This document shows, in pieces, positions 18,537 to 28,112 of a stretch of DNA of 64,000 bases. Origin of the DNA: an uncultured Chloracidobacterium sp. (GTDB lineage: Bacteria; Acidobacteriota; Blastocatellia; Pyrinomonadales; Pyrinomonadaceae); contig CAKZGE010000007.1 in NCBI GenBank assembly GCA_936914845.1, positions 62,001 through 126,000 of the forward strand. Reading direction: 5' to 3'. The position numbers and the translations under genes are program-made. The notes below the pieces were generated by a model. The model saw only the letters and a program-made list of their open reading frames with translations, made no database searches and was not told the origin of the DNA. Numbering within the stretch: position 1 is the first letter of the stretch; each line of letters starts with the position of its first letter.

Positions 18537-21500
18537 ATGAATAGATACGCGGGCCCCGCTTTGTTGACCTTATTGACAGTTTTGGTTTTAACCGTTGGTG
18601 CATATGCACAACGTCCGAATGACGGGTTCAATCTAACTGTCGATGGGAGCGTTCGAACTACGGCCATTCGCCCGGACGGAAAGGTTTTGGTCGGTGGTGC
18701 TTTTACAACTGTTAATGGGGTTTCAAGATCGAACATCGCATTGATCAACCATGACGGAACTATCGATAGTTCATTCGCCCCCAATTTCAACGGGTGGGTC
18801 TTTACGATCAGTCTCCAGAATGACGGCAAGATCATTGTTGGCGGGGTGTTCACATCTCTTGACGGGGCACCGGTGGGAAAAGTGGTCCGGCTGAATTCCA
18901 ACGGAACATTTGATACGAATATGTGCGGAGCCGTCACTGTTCTTTCAACGGCGGTGCAGCCTGATGGCAAAGTGCTTATCGGCGGGACTGTCGGTTTTAC
19001 ATCCGGGCCGGGTACCGTCATATTGCGACGCTGCAACTTGGACGGCTCCATTGATACAACTTTTTCCACACCGGTTGACACTACTGCTACGCAAGGACAG
19101 TCTTTGGTGAATTCGATCGCAATACAGTCAGACGGTAAGATCCTCATCGGTGGAAAATTTAACGCGATAGACGGAAATCCGAGGGCGAATATTGCTCGAT
19201 TGTTGAGCAATGGCGTGCTAGACGCGGGATACACGGCTTCGGCTGACAACGAGGTCCGGTCCGTGTTGGTTCAACCGGACAACAAAACGGTCATTGGTGG
19301 GGATTTTGCAAACGCCGGCGGAGTTTCGCGGACGAATATTGCCAGGTTCATGCCCAATGGATCGATAGACCCCACGTTTTCAAACCTTCTCAATGGTGCG
19401 GTTCACATCATGGTCCGAAGATCTGATGGACGGTTGCTGATCGGGGGTAACTTTACGATGTCGGGAGGATTTCCTCGTCATCGACTGCATTCGCTGAATC
19501 CTGATGGGTCACAGGACGGTACGTTCAGTGGCGGTGTTGACGGCGGCGTTTTTGCCATTGCAGCTCAGGAAGATGGGAAATTCATAATAGCAGGCGGCTT
19601 TACGGAAAAGATAGCGAGAATCTATTGGAACGGGAATATGGATCGCGACACGACGGTCGCTCCGAACGGACAGGTATCGTGTTTCGCCTCGATGCCGGAT
19701 GGAAGGACGCTCTACGGCGGATATTTCAATTCCGTTAATGGGACCGCCCGCGTTGGACTGGCTCGCCTGGCCTCCAACGGATCCAATGACTTTACTATGG
19801 CCAATGTCAATGCGGTGGGCGGCATTGAAGCTATAGCCATCCAAACGGATGGTAAGATCTTGGTCGGCGGCCCTTTCACATCAATTCTGGGCAATGGTTC
19901 CGTCCAGAAACTCGCACGTCTCGCCTTCAATGGCGTTTCGATCGATACCACCTTTGCAGCTACCGTCAACAATTTCGTCAGCGGTATTGCTGTTCAACCC
20001 GATGGAAAGATAGTGATCGCGGGAGCCTTTACTACCGTCAACGGCGTCGCCCGCCCACGTATAGCGCGTCTTAACCCCGATGGTTCGCTTGACAACACCT
20101 TCGTTACATCGGCAAATGGGAATGTTGCCGAGCTCGCCTTACAGCCAGACGGCAAGATCGTTGTCGGGGGCGTCTTTACAAATCTTAATGGGTTGGCCAT
20201 TTCCGGCGTCGGACGCTTGAATGCGGACGGCACCGTAGATGCAAACTTCGCCACGACCTTTACGGGGGCCTTTGATATACGAAGTACGACGGTCTTGCCG
20301 GATGGCAAAATAGTCGTCGGCGGAGCTTTCAGCCAGGTAAACGGCCAGCCGCGGGCAAATTTGGTGCGGTTGCTTCCGAACGGGCAAACGGATCCGAGTT
20401 TCAATGTCTCGACCGATAACTTCGTCACAGCGGCTACGGCCCAACTTGACGGAAAATTGATCATCGGCGGTAGTTTTCTCACCGTAAACGGACAAAATCG
20501 ACAGCGGCTGGCACGGCTCAACGGCGATGGTTCACTTGATCCAAGTTTTACGGCGAACGCGGACAATGCGATATTTGCACTTACGCAGCAACGCGATGGG
20601 AAGATCTCGGTCGGGGGGCTGTTTACCAATATAAATGGGATCGCGCGAAGTAATATAGCAAGGCTCGCGAATACGGAGGCGTCCCGCGACCTGCTGATCT
20701 ATGATGCGGACCAGCGAATGCTCGCTTGGGCACGAAGCGGCCCGGGCCCGGCCACAGGCAAGGTGATCTTCGAAACTTCGGTGGACGGATTGACCGGGTG
20801 GACATCGATAGGGAATGGCGAAAGCTTTTTTGGGTCTTGGTGGAAATTGCCGAATGTTTTGTTGAAAAACACTTACGTTCGGGTCCGTGCCCTTTATCCT
20901 GATGCGTCAGATCAGCGGTCTTCTGCTGCCACGGTTTCTTACATAACCGCAAGACAAAAGGCACCACAGTTTGACTATGACGGCGACGGGCGATCCGATA
21001 TTTCCGTGTTCCGCCCATCTACCTCTACGTGGTATATCAATGGCAGCACAGCCGGATTTTCTGTAAGATCTTTCGGTGCAGCGGGTGATATAGAAGTGCC
21101 TGCTGATTTCGATGGCGACGGAAAGACCGATATTGCAGTTTTCCGCCCTTCGAACGGTACCTGGTATATAACGTACTCGGCAACGGGAAATTTCGCAGTA
21201 ATACCCTTCGGACAGAATGGGGATATTCCTATACCATCCGATCATGACGGTGACGGGAAAGCCGATCTAACCGTATTTCGTCCCGGAACGGGAACTTGGT
21301 ATCGACAGTTGACCGGGGGCGGCGGATTTTCGGTGACCGCCTTTGGTGCGAGCGGCGACAGGCCGGTGCGTGGCGATTTCGATGGCGACGGTCGATGGGA
21401 TATCGCACTTTTTCGCCCTTCTAATTCGACTTGGTATCTCCAGTTGTCGGGTGGAGTTTTTACTACACGGCAGTTTGGAGCTTCCGGCGATATCGCTGTG

Positions 21501-21788
21501 CCCGAAGATCTTGATGGCGATGGTAAGACCGATCTAGCAGTATTTCGGCCGACAACGGGAACGTGGTTCTTTTTGGGCAGCTCGAATAACGCGTTCGTCA
21601 CCGTCAATTTCGGAATAGAAGGCGATGTCCCGGTACCCGCAGACTACGATGGGGACGGATCGGCAGAGATCGCGATCTTTCGCCCTTCTAGCGGAAGCTG
21701 GTATATCAAATCTCCAACTTTTGGAATGCAGGTCATCAACTTTGGTATCAACGGGGACCGGCCAACACCGAAAGCGTTTATCTATTGA
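18537..21788 (+). CDS. Secreted delta-60 repeat / FRPS-repeat beta-propeller protein
   Basis: A 1083-residue exported protein with a signal peptide ending near AYAQ. Residues about 25-705 hold about 14 delta-60 (SO2706-type) repeats of the form PDGKIVVGGAFT..NG, consistent with two seven-bladed propellers. After a linker, six repeats of about 45 residues follow, each with a calcium-type loop DxDGDGxxD, then VFRPS, a Trp-Tyr, FG and GD.PVP. These resemble FG-GAP/VCBS repeats. The ATG at 18537 is preceded by GGAG at 18521; an upstream TTG is less likely. Function is unknown, and surface or extracellular binding is the usual inference. Confidence 0.88.
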   Translation: MNRYAGPALLTLLTVLVLTVGAYAQRPNDGFNLTVDGSVRTTAIRPDGKVLVGGAFTTVNGVSRSNIALINHDGTIDSSFAPNFNGWVFTISLQNDGKIIVGGVFTSLDGAPVGKVVRLNSNGTFDTNMCGAVTVLSTAVQPDGKVLIGGTVGFTSGPGTVILRRCNLDGSIDTTFSTPVDTTATQGQSLVNSIAIQSDGKILIGGKFNAIDGNPRANIARLLSNGVLDAGYTASADNEVRSVLVQPDNKTVIGGDFANAGGVSRTNIARFMPNGSIDPTFSNLLNGAVHIMVRRSDGRLLIGGNFTMSGGFPRHRLHSLNPDGSQDGTFSGGVDGGVFAIAAQEDGKFIIAGGFTEKIARIYWNGNMDRDTTVAPNGQVSCFASMPDGRTLYGGYFNSVNGTARVGLARLASNGSNDFTMANVNAVGGIEAIAIQTDGKILVGGPFTSILGNGSVQKLARLAFNGVSIDTTFAATVNNFVSGIAVQPDGKIVIAGAFTTVNGVARPRIARLNPDGSLDNTFVTSANGNVAELALQPDGKIVVGGVFTNLNGLAISGVGRLNADGTVDANFATTFTGAFDIRSTTVLPDGKIVVGGAFSQVNGQPRANLVRLLPNGQTDPSFNVSTDNFVTAATAQLDGKLIIGGSFLTVNGQNRQRLARLNGDGSLDPSFTANADNAIFALTQQRDGKISVGGLFTNINGIARSNIARLANTEASRDLLIYDADQRMLAWARSGPGPATGKVIFETSVDGLTGWTSIGNGESFFGSWWKLPNVLLKNTYVRVRALYPDASDQRSSAATVSYITARQKAPQFDYDGDGRSDISVFRPSTSTWYINGSTAGFSVRSFGAAGDIEVPADFDGDGKTDIAVFRPSNGTWYITYSATGNFAVIPFGQNGDIPIPSDHDGDGKADLTVFRPGTGTWYRQLTGGGGFSVTAFGASGDRPVRGDFDGDGRWDIALFRPSNSTWYLQLSGGVFTTRQFGASGDIAVPEDLDGDGKTDLAVFRPTTGTWFFLGSSNNAFVTVNFGIEGDVPVPADYDGDGSAEIAIFRPSSGSWYIKSPTFGMQVINFGINGDRPTPKAFIY

Positions 21789-21827
21789 TCTAAATCTGAT
21801 ACCGACGTCAGGGATGGGAATAGAAGT

Positions 21828-21853
21828 GGGCCGTCGAACAAAAAAGACGGCCC
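21828..21853. terminator. Perfect 8-bp hairpin between convergent genes
   Basis: GGGCCGTC pairs exactly with GACGGCCC across a 10-base A-rich loop, between the ends of the repeat protein and the DUF2721 gene. No T-run follows on either strand, so a terminator role is plausible but weaker than usual. Confidence 0.45.
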
Positions 21854-21861
21854 GCCGCGTT

Positions 21862-22413
21862 TCAACGATCGTTTTCGGGATCGGGTTCCGCAAACCTTTC
21901 AGAGAATTTGTATTCGATCTGAGCTACTCGCTCTTTTATAGCTTGATGAGCAACTCGAGTCTCCCGCACCAAAAGCACAATTCCGTGGACAAGGCCGCCT
22001 ACGGCAACGAAACCGGCGGCTATCGCCAATATTTCTAGAGCCAATCCGATCGACGAACCTACGCGCAGGGTAAATATCGCACCGATGAGCGAAGTGAGAG
22101 CCGCGGAGGCGAAACTTCCGATAGCGATATAAAAATAACGAAGAGCCCGAACTAACAAAAACATTCTCCGCTGGGCGGCTTTTAATTCGCGGGTCATTGC
22201 GCCAACGAAAGGTGATGAATCATCCGGCTCGGCTTCGAGCAACAGCATGAGGTCGCGTATCCGGTCCGCAGCCCTGGCAAGTCGATTGGCGGTCGTCAAT
22301 GACAGTACAGAGGATGCATTGGTCAAAACAGCCGGAGCAACGATCAGCGTTAAAGCCGCAAAGGGCGTTTGCTGGGCCGCACTGGTCATTGCCGGATCGA
22401 CTACATCTAACAT
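21862..22413 (-). CDS. DUF2721 membrane protein
   Basis: A 183-residue inner-membrane protein with three likely helices: one near residues 18-40 and two between about 100 and 165. The segment after the first helix (TTANRLARAADRIRDL) is the recognisable signature of DUF2721 proteins. No function is established for the family. It starts 2 bases after the queD stop, so the two are in one operon. Confidence 0.8.
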   Translation of the reverse strand: MLDVVDPAMTSAAQQTPFAALTLIVAPAVLTNASSVLSLTTANRLARAADRIRDLMLLLEAEPDDSSPFVGAMTRELKAAQRRMFLLVRALRYFYIAIGSFASAALTSLIGAIFTLRVGSSIGLALEILAIAAGFVAVGGLVHGIVLLVRETRVAHQAIKERVAQIEYKFSERFAEPDPENDR

Positions 22414-22415
22414 AA

Positions 22416-22799
22416 TTATCTCACCTGATAGGTCGCAATGCTCGTAGGTGTTTCATAACAACGCACTTTATAAACGCGTACGCGGTCATCATCTACCCTG
22501 GAGGAAATGTACTCCAGGATATAGCGAGCCAAATTCTCTGCGGATGGGTTAAGCTCTTCATCAAACGGGGGCAATTCGTTAATATTGCGGTGGTCAAGAT
22601 ATTTTACGATCTCGTCGGAGGCGTTCTTTAAGTCTCCGAAATCTATCAGCAGACCAATATTGTTCAGTTCTTCGCCGCGGGCATAAATCTCAACCTTATA
22701 ATTGTGGCCGTGAAGATTCTCGCACTTTCCTTTATATCCGCGTAGTTGGTGGGCGGACGAAAAGTGGCGTTCGATCATGACTTCGTAAAATGATTCCAT
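22416..22799 (-). CDS. queD: 6-carboxytetrahydropterin synthase (QueD/PTPS family)
   Basis: A 127-residue enzyme of the 6-pyruvoyl-tetrahydropterin synthase fold. Zinc ligands His17 (SSAHQL), His30 and His32 (CENLHGH) and catalytic Cys26 are all present, as is the later DHRNIN segment and a Glu near the C-terminus in ETPTS. In bacteria this family usually makes the 6-carboxy product on the queuosine/preQ0 pathway; other pterin products cannot be excluded. The rest of the pathway is not in the window. It is followed directly by the DUF2721 gene. Confidence 0.88.
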   Translation of the reverse strand: MESFYEVMIERHFSSAHQLRGYKGKCENLHGHNYKVEIYARGEELNNIGLLIDFGDLKNASDEIVKYLDHRNINELPPFDEELNPSAENLARYILEYISSRVDDDRVRVYKVRCYETPTSIATYQVR

Positions 22800-22866
22800 T
22801 CTTAAAAATTTGACAAGCGTCAGAATTTAAATAATAGAACATCCGGCCCCCAGCAAAAAGCCCTGC

Positions 22867-23511
22867 CTATAACTTTTGCATTCTGGCAATGAACGAATAG
22901 CTTCCGTACAGGGGCATTATTGATAGAGAAACGACCTTTTTGGATTCGAGGTTCTTCAGGTGCGGCAATAGGTCGGGCCAAAATTTGACATGAAACTTTG
23001 AGAGCCACCACTGGAGCGATCTTGCAAAAATGGCAGGAAGTCTTTTTTGATCGTAGAAATCGACGATCCACAATTCGCCGCCGACACAAATATTCTCTAA
23101 GGCGGTATCGATCGATTCGCGCCAAGACGGGATCATAGAAATGGAAAACGAGAAAAATATTTTATTGAACGGACGCTCGCAGCCAATTGCAGCAAATGTA
23201 AAATCATCAGCCAAAGCCGTCACGAACGAAATATTCTTTAACCCCTTCGCATTTCCCGCCGCCGTTTCCAGCATTGCGGCCGAAGCATCGAGTCCGTAAA
23301 ACTGAGCTTGCGGGTTGCGCTTTGCTAGCATGATCAAATTCCGGCCGGTGCCGCACCCCGCTTCAAGGACCGCATCTCCCTCGGCGACATTGATATCTTC
23401 CAAGAGACGATCGCGGCCTAAAAGATAATATTTCCGCGTAAGGTCATAGAAGTGCCGCTGAAAACGGTACATTCGGTCCATGCTCTGAAACGCGTTGGGT
23501 GTCTCGCTCAT
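22867..23511 (-). CDS. btaB: S-adenosylmethionine N-methyltransferase, BtaB-like (betaine lipid synthesis)
   Basis: A class I SAM methyltransferase of 214 residues; motif I VLEAGCGTGRN is near residue 49. The N-terminal region MDRMYRFQRHFYDLTRKYYL followed by LGRD matches what I recall of BtaB, which adds three methyl groups to diacylglycerylhomoserine to give the betaine lipid DGTS. The call rests on this and on its neighbour: its ATG overlaps the BtaA-like gene by four bases (ATGA), so the two are coupled. On sequence alone it could be another lipid methyltransferase, but the pairing with DUF3419 is strong evidence. Confidence 0.82.
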   Translation of the reverse strand: MSETPNAFQSMDRMYRFQRHFYDLTRKYYLLGRDRLLEDINVAEGDAVLEAGCGTGRNLIMLAKRNPQAQFYGLDASAAMLETAAGNAKGLKNISFVTALADDFTFAAIGCERPFNKIFFSFSISMIPSWRESIDTALENICVGGELWIVDFYDQKRLPAIFARSLQWWLSKFHVKFWPDLLPHLKNLESKKVVSLSIMPLYGSYSFIARMQKL

Positions 23512-24740
23512 AGTTTGGTGTAAAGATGAAATCCTCCGTAGATCGAGGCTCTGTCTTCAGCAAACAATTTGCGGGATAATTCTTCTTCGTAGTGAAATCG
23601 ACTCAGCAAGTCGTTTGGCAGGGAAGACGACAACGGCGATCTCTCGCCGGCTGTTCGAAAAATGATGCGCGAATTTTTGGCCCCGCGATCGGCCACCGCG
23701 GTCCAGAGTTCGGTCAAAGTTTCGGCGTTCATCCAGTCCTGAGCGTCCAAAAACACGAATCGATCAAATCTCCCCACCGGTTCGAAACGAATTACATCGG
23801 TTACGGAGCCGATGCGAGTATAGAGCGAATCGATGTTTTGTCGCAATGTCTCGAAATTTTCGGGCTTCAGATATTCGGGAACAGCCTTTAGATCCTGAGT
23901 ATCATATTTTCGGGCGAAAGCTTGCCAAGCAAAGTAATTTTCGTCCATAGGAAAGCCGCACGCCAGTTTGCGTACCCGTTCGCGGTAAACGTCTATGATC
24001 GTCCGATCCGTCGCAAGGTCTTTGACCAATTCGTCGTATTGCTGAGGGGGAATGCCCAATCCGAACAACGTAATTGGCATCTTGGCTAAAAATTTGATGA
24101 ACGCATTTTGAAAGAACGGATCTATGTTCTTTAAGAAAAGTTCTTCTTGTTCCGGAAGATCGCGAGCCCGCAAGATCTCCTCCGGACGGAATCCGAGCAA
24201 ATGAGCAAATTTATGAAAGAAATGTAGAAAATATCCATTCCTCGAATGATCGTAAAACTTCCCACCGCGGAAAAAACCTATCCGATCACCGAACAAAAGA
24301 CTTCCGCCAAGCGTGTTGGTCTCCCAAAAATCAAGGGCCTCTTTGTCAAGGTAGTCTGCGATGTAGCGTTGAAAATCGGTCCCGGTATCTGCATCGCCGC
24401 CGCGGCCAAAGAATGCGAAAAAGCGTTCGTAGCTCGGCAAATGGAGGATCGCGGTCTTTTTTAGATCTAACAAGAATATATGATGACGGTTAAGATCAAC
24501 TGCCGTAACACTTTCAACCCCCGCGATCAAATAGTCGAGAGCATTACACCCGCCTGAGGAAATGGCTAACACACGCGATGAATGATCGAGTAGCAGTGCT
24601 TTTCTGTCAACACGGGGATCTTCCCATATTTGATTGTAAACGAAGGCATCAAACCAAACGGCGAACGCACGCTGCAGAAGACCTTTTTTGGTGGTGATCT
24701 CGCTATTTTGAACAGCTGAATGAACGGTGGATCTTGACAT
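23508..24740 (-). CDS. btaA: DUF3419 protein, BtaA-like 3-amino-3-carboxypropyltransferase
   Basis: A 410-residue protein of the DUF3419/BtaA family, which transfers the aminocarboxypropyl group of SAM to diacylglycerol, the first step to the phosphorus-free lipid DGTS. Recognisable segments are VYNQIWEDPRVDRKAL (about residues 34-50) and the SAM-site-like ISSGGCNALDYLIAG (about 60-75). A late segment DAQDWMN is also typical. It is the first gene of a two-gene unit with btaB, and lies 62 bases after the ABC permease gene on the same strand. Betaine lipids are well described in alphaproteobacteria and algae; presence here is less usual. Confidence 0.85.
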   Translation of the reverse strand: MSRSTVHSAVQNSEITTKKGLLQRAFAVWFDAFVYNQIWEDPRVDRKALLLDHSSRVLAISSGGCNALDYLIAGVESVTAVDLNRHHIFLLDLKKTAILHLPSYERFFAFFGRGGDADTGTDFQRYIADYLDKEALDFWETNTLGGSLLFGDRIGFFRGGKFYDHSRNGYFLHFFHKFAHLLGFRPEEILRARDLPEQEELFLKNIDPFFQNAFIKFLAKMPITLFGLGIPPQQYDELVKDLATDRTIIDVYRERVRKLACGFPMDENYFAWQAFARKYDTQDLKAVPEYLKPENFETLRQNIDSLYTRIGSVTDVIRFEPVGRFDRFVFLDAQDWMNAETLTELWTAVADRGAKNSRIIFRTAGERSPLSSSLPNDLLSRFHYEEELSRKLFAEDRASIYGGFHLYTKL

Positions 24741-24802
24741 AAAGATAAAGCTATCCTTTTATCTTAGTTGGCCGATCAGACAATTTTGTTACAAAACAAA
24801 TA

Positions 24803-25900
24803 TCATTCGTTGACCATTACTTCTACCGGGTCAATCGAGGATGCCTTCCATGCCGGGTAGAGAGCTCCGAAAAGACTGCCAAGTATCGCGATCACCACAG
24901 CCGTTAGCACCCATTTTGTGCTGAAGTCGAAAGTCAACTCGATCGAGCGGCTGATCACAAAAGACGATGCGAGTGCCGCAACCAAACCCAAAACCACGCC
25001 GAGAACGCCGATCAAAAAAGCTTCACCTTCAATTGTGCGGACGATGAATGCCTTGGAGGCACCTAAGGATTTCAAGATCCCGATCTCTTTGCTGCGTTCT
25101 GTTATGGTCGTGTACATCGAAAGCATCACAAAGATCGTGCTGACGAAGGCTCCAAGGCCTATTAAAACACGCAGAAATGTCTTTAAACCCGGAACCCGGT
25201 CTTGTGCGTCAACAACCAAGTCACGCGTTAAGTTGATCTTGTTGCCGGGAAGTTCGTGATTGATGCGGGCCGCAACAGAATCAACATCCTCGCCCGGACG
25301 TATCTTTACGAGTATATATGTTGCGTTCGTGGTTTCGATCGCCTGCTGCATTGCGTTGAGCGACATCTTTATGCGAGCACCGGAAGGCGGAGAAAATACA
25401 CCGACGATCGTGTAGGGTTTGCCGCCGAATATCTCATACGTCTGACCCACGGAAAGCCCGTCGTCTTGCATCTGACGCTCATCCATAATGATCTCGTTAT
25501 TGGCTGTCGGTGCACGCCCCTCGACGATCTGCATTCCATTCATCGCGGCGAATGGCTCCCAATCAACACCGTCAAGCTGACGTATGCCCCACCGTCCGCT
25601 GGTGTCCGGCATTAAATACCGAATGACGGGAACTGCCGCTTCGACTCCATCAATAGCTTTAAGGCGATCGACATAACCTATATTAACGGCTGCGCTCGAA
25701 CTATTAAGATCCATCCCGCCCGGGCGCGTGAAGACTATTTCGGCTTTCCAGTTCGCCGCTCTTTTGGCCATTTCGTTGGTCATCCCATCTGCCAACCCTG
25801 TGAAAAGAACGATCAGCACAACACCGAGAGAAACGCCGATGATGCTGATCAGCGAGCGAAACGGACGAGCTTTCAAATTTGCAAGAACCAATTCGAACAT
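24803..25900 (-). CDS. ABC transporter permease, MacB/FtsX type
   Basis: A 365-residue protein with the MacB/LolC layout: an N-terminal membrane helix (FRSLISIIGVSLGVVLIVLF), a periplasmic MacB-PCD-like domain of about 200 residues, then three helices containing the FtsX core (SKEIGILKSLGASKAFI). No ATPase gene is adjacent on either side, which is unusual, so its ATPase must be encoded elsewhere. It lies 10 bases after the GT4 gene and upstream of btaA on the same strand. Export of a lipid, glycolipid or lipoprotein is a reasonable inference from the neighbours, not shown by sequence. Confidence 0.85.
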   Translation of the reverse strand: MFELVLANLKARPFRSLISIIGVSLGVVLIVLFTGLADGMTNEMAKRAANWKAEIVFTRPGGMDLNSSSAAVNIGYVDRLKAIDGVEAAVPVIRYLMPDTSGRWGIRQLDGVDWEPFAAMNGMQIVEGRAPTANNEIIMDERQMQDDGLSVGQTYEIFGGKPYTIVGVFSPPSGARIKMSLNAMQQAIETTNATYILVKIRPGEDVDSVAARINHELPGNKINLTRDLVVDAQDRVPGLKTFLRVLIGLGAFVSTIFVMLSMYTTITERSKEIGILKSLGASKAFIVRTIEGEAFLIGVLGVVLGLVAALASSFVISRSIELTFDFSTKWVLTAVVIAILGSLFGALYPAWKASSIDPVEVMVNE

Positions 25901-25910
25901 TGAAATTTCC

Positions 25911-27266
25911 TTAAACTATTCCGGCGTAATCGAAACTGCCGCTGGTATCAGGCTTTGTGTACAGGTCATTGCGGCGTGTGAAATCTTCGTACATTTTGTC
26001 GTAGGCCGCAAACAAGCGGTCGGTCGAATGGATCCGGGTGTTGGCCCGAGCCGTTTCGAGCGCCGCCGCGACCTTCTTGTTGCGGGCCGCGTTATCGGAG
26101 AGAATGTCGAGGATGGCGGCCGCAAAATTCTCTGCCTTGGGTTCGACAAGCCAAACATTCTCGTCGGTGGCGTATGAAAGTATCCCGCCCGCACGCGGAG
26201 CGACGGTTGGTACACCGGACGCCATCGCTTCGAGAGGAGCGATGCCAAACGGTTCGCGGGGGTTGGGATGAACGAAAATATCTGCGTTGGCGTAATAATC
26301 CGCCAGCAGCTCTTTATCCAAGTGTCCAAGCAAGATGATCTTTCCGGGTGCCGCTAAGGAACCCTGTTCTTTCAACCATTCAGCCTGCGGCCCCGCACCG
26401 GCGATCAAAAGTCGGATATCCCGCGGATCAGAAGCCAACGCCTTCATCATTTCCGGCAAAAGAACCACATTCTTTTCCGGAGAAAGGCGGCCGGCGTAAA
26501 GCAGAATGGTCGAATCCGGCGGAATTCCGGCACGTTTTCGCATATCGGCTCGTACAGTTTCGGACCGTCTTTCGGGAGTAAAACGTTCGGCATCGACACC
26601 ACGCGGACAAACGAATATTCGTTCGGCAATTTCCACGCGAGGGGCTTGAAAGAAACGCCAGCATTTATTGAATAACCATTTTGACCGCCGGGGATTTTCG
26701 GACGATCTCGCCGACAAGTAAAATTCTTCAGCAGTATAGGTCGAATTTGCTATATGGAAATCAAATGACGGCAATATGTAATTGCCCATTACACGCCTTG
26801 CCAGCCATTTACCGATCTGTCCTTTCGACATAAAGGCACCGATATTATCGTCCATTCTTTCACAAGAAAAGTGGACCAGCATCGGACGTCCAAGCTGTTT
26901 GAATTTGCCGATCCGGATCATCGCCCCCAACATGCTCAGAGTATATTTGTCGGTTACCTCAACAATATCCGGCATTTCTTCGATGAGTATTTTACGGATA
27001 TGCGTTTCGCTTGGCATATACTGCCAGGGCAGGATAAGGCGATACCGTTTGTCAAATATTGGCGAATACCGAGCCGGGATGTAATAGACACGCGCAAAAT
27101 CATTGACGTCTTCAACGGCTGCGGCTTCCCCGGGAACGATAAGGCGCACCTGTCGTTTGTGGCGGGCGGCGGCGTCCATCAGATTGTTGAAGCTGGTACT
27201 TATTCCACCCGAATTCTTGTGATAGTAATTGGTTAGATGTACTGACTTGATCGAGCTAGTTTCCAA
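25911..27266 (-). CDS. GT4-family glycosyltransferase
   Basis: A 451-residue retaining glycosyltransferase with the GT-B fold. The N-terminal domain has the glycine-rich NSGGISTSF acceptor loop; the C-terminal domain has LLYAGRLSPEKNV (about residue 270) and the nucleotide-sugar motif HPNPREPFGIAPLEAMASG (about 350-368, E-x7-E). The start is a TTG at 27266, since no ATG occurs in the proper region and this gives the family N-terminus. It lies 18 bases after the membrane protein gene and 10 before the ABC permease. The substrate is unknown; lipid acceptors are suggested by context. Confidence 0.88.
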   Translation of the reverse strand: METSSIKSVHLTNYYHKNSGGISTSFNNLMDAAARHKRQVRLIVPGEAAAVEDVNDFARVYYIPARYSPIFDKRYRLILPWQYMPSETHIRKILIEEMPDIVEVTDKYTLSMLGAMIRIGKFKQLGRPMLVHFSCERMDDNIGAFMSKGQIGKWLARRVMGNYILPSFDFHIANSTYTAEEFYLSARSSENPRRSKWLFNKCWRFFQAPRVEIAERIFVCPRGVDAERFTPERRSETVRADMRKRAGIPPDSTILLYAGRLSPEKNVVLLPEMMKALASDPRDIRLLIAGAGPQAEWLKEQGSLAAPGKIILLGHLDKELLADYYANADIFVHPNPREPFGIAPLEAMASGVPTVAPRAGGILSYATDENVWLVEPKAENFAAAILDILSDNAARNKKVAAALETARANTRIHSTDRLFAAYDKMYEDFTRRNDLYTKPDTSGSFDYAGIV

Positions 27267-27284
27267 TTTTAATAATGCCCCACA

Positions 27285-28112
27285 CTATTGGCCGGCTTTT
27301 TTTCCTAAGATCTTGATGCCGCCGGCTACGACCAAAGTCCAAAGCAGCATTATTGCCCATGCTCCCAAGGATGTGGTCCATGCCCAGGACCATTTGCCGC
27401 GAAAACCACCGAGAATACTACCCACGACAAGGCCAAAAGAAGCGAAGACAGTTGCGGCCGCTAGTAAACGACCTTCGCCGATCAACCTAATGATGAGAAG
27501 CGGAATATATGTCGTGAATTCCAAGATCAGCAACGGAAATGTTTTTATGTCTCCCCACAAAGTTTTGGTTTCTTCGCCTGCTCCGACCAGTAGAACACCC
27601 TGTCGCATAGCAAAAAGATTGAAAAGGGCTGACATTGCCGAAAATAGGACCGAGATCGCAAATGCCTTTTGACGAGCGTTGTTTTCAGAAGCCGGGAATA
27701 CGCTGGCGAAATAGTTTTCCTGTGCCCAGTGCGTGATGAATTCGACGGAGTGGCTAAAGATCGGCAATGAAATAGTTACGATAAGCGTTGCCAGCCATGC
27801 CGGCGTAGCCCGCCGAAAAGATTGGACGAGAGCTCCGGAAATTCCTGACGTGAGAAACCTAAATGCGAGTTCAACCAATACGGCCGTCAAAGTTACAAGC
27901 CAATTCTCGCGGCTCGCTTTATAGACCGTAAAATAAAATGACGCCCGCAGGAGTGCGCCGAGCAGGGCCGATTTCCAGTTCCACCGAGTCAATATCTGCA
28001 GTGGATGGCGGACCAAGCTGCGAATCACCTCGAGAAGCGGGATCTGCGCCTGGATCTCTTCCAGGTCGTCCGCATCGGTGATCGATTCATGAATATCTTC
28101 CGCTCTTATCAT
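27285..28112 (-). CDS. Polytopic membrane protein of unknown function
   Basis: A 275-residue protein with about six or seven hydrophobic segments from residue 45 onward and a short acidic cytoplasmic N-terminus. I do not recognise the family. Its ATG overlaps the stop of the upstream glycosyltransferase by four bases and the next glycosyltransferase follows 18 bases later, so it is embedded between two GT4 genes and probably works with them, for instance as a lipid or polyprenyl carrier handler. That role is inference. Confidence 0.7.
   Translation of the reverse strand: MIRAEDIHESITDADDLEEIQAQIPLLEVIRSLVRHPLQILTRWNWKSALLGALLRASFYFTVYKASRENWLVTLTAVLVELAFRFLTSGISGALVQSFRRATPAWLATLIVTISLPIFSHSVEFITHWAQENYFASVFPASENNARQKAFAISVLFSAMSALFNLFAMRQGVLLVGAGEETKTLWGDIKTFPLLILEFTTYIPLLIIRLIGEGRLLAAATVFASFGLVVGSILGGFRGKWSWAWTTSLGAWAIMLLWTLVVAGGIKILGKKAGQ

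Noticed and set aside
18410..19249. 279-codon minus-strand frame overlapping the delta-60 protein start
   Set aside because: Low-complexity, repeat-derived antisense frame; the plus-strand repeats explain it.
19994..20629. 211-codon minus-strand frame within the delta-60 repeats
   Set aside because: It repeats with the period of the plus-strand units, as a shadow frame would.
20960..21770. Tandem DNA repeats in the FRPS region considered as a CRISPR or satellite array
   Set aside because: Units of about 135 bases are protein-coding and diverged, with no constant repeat and unique spacer pattern.
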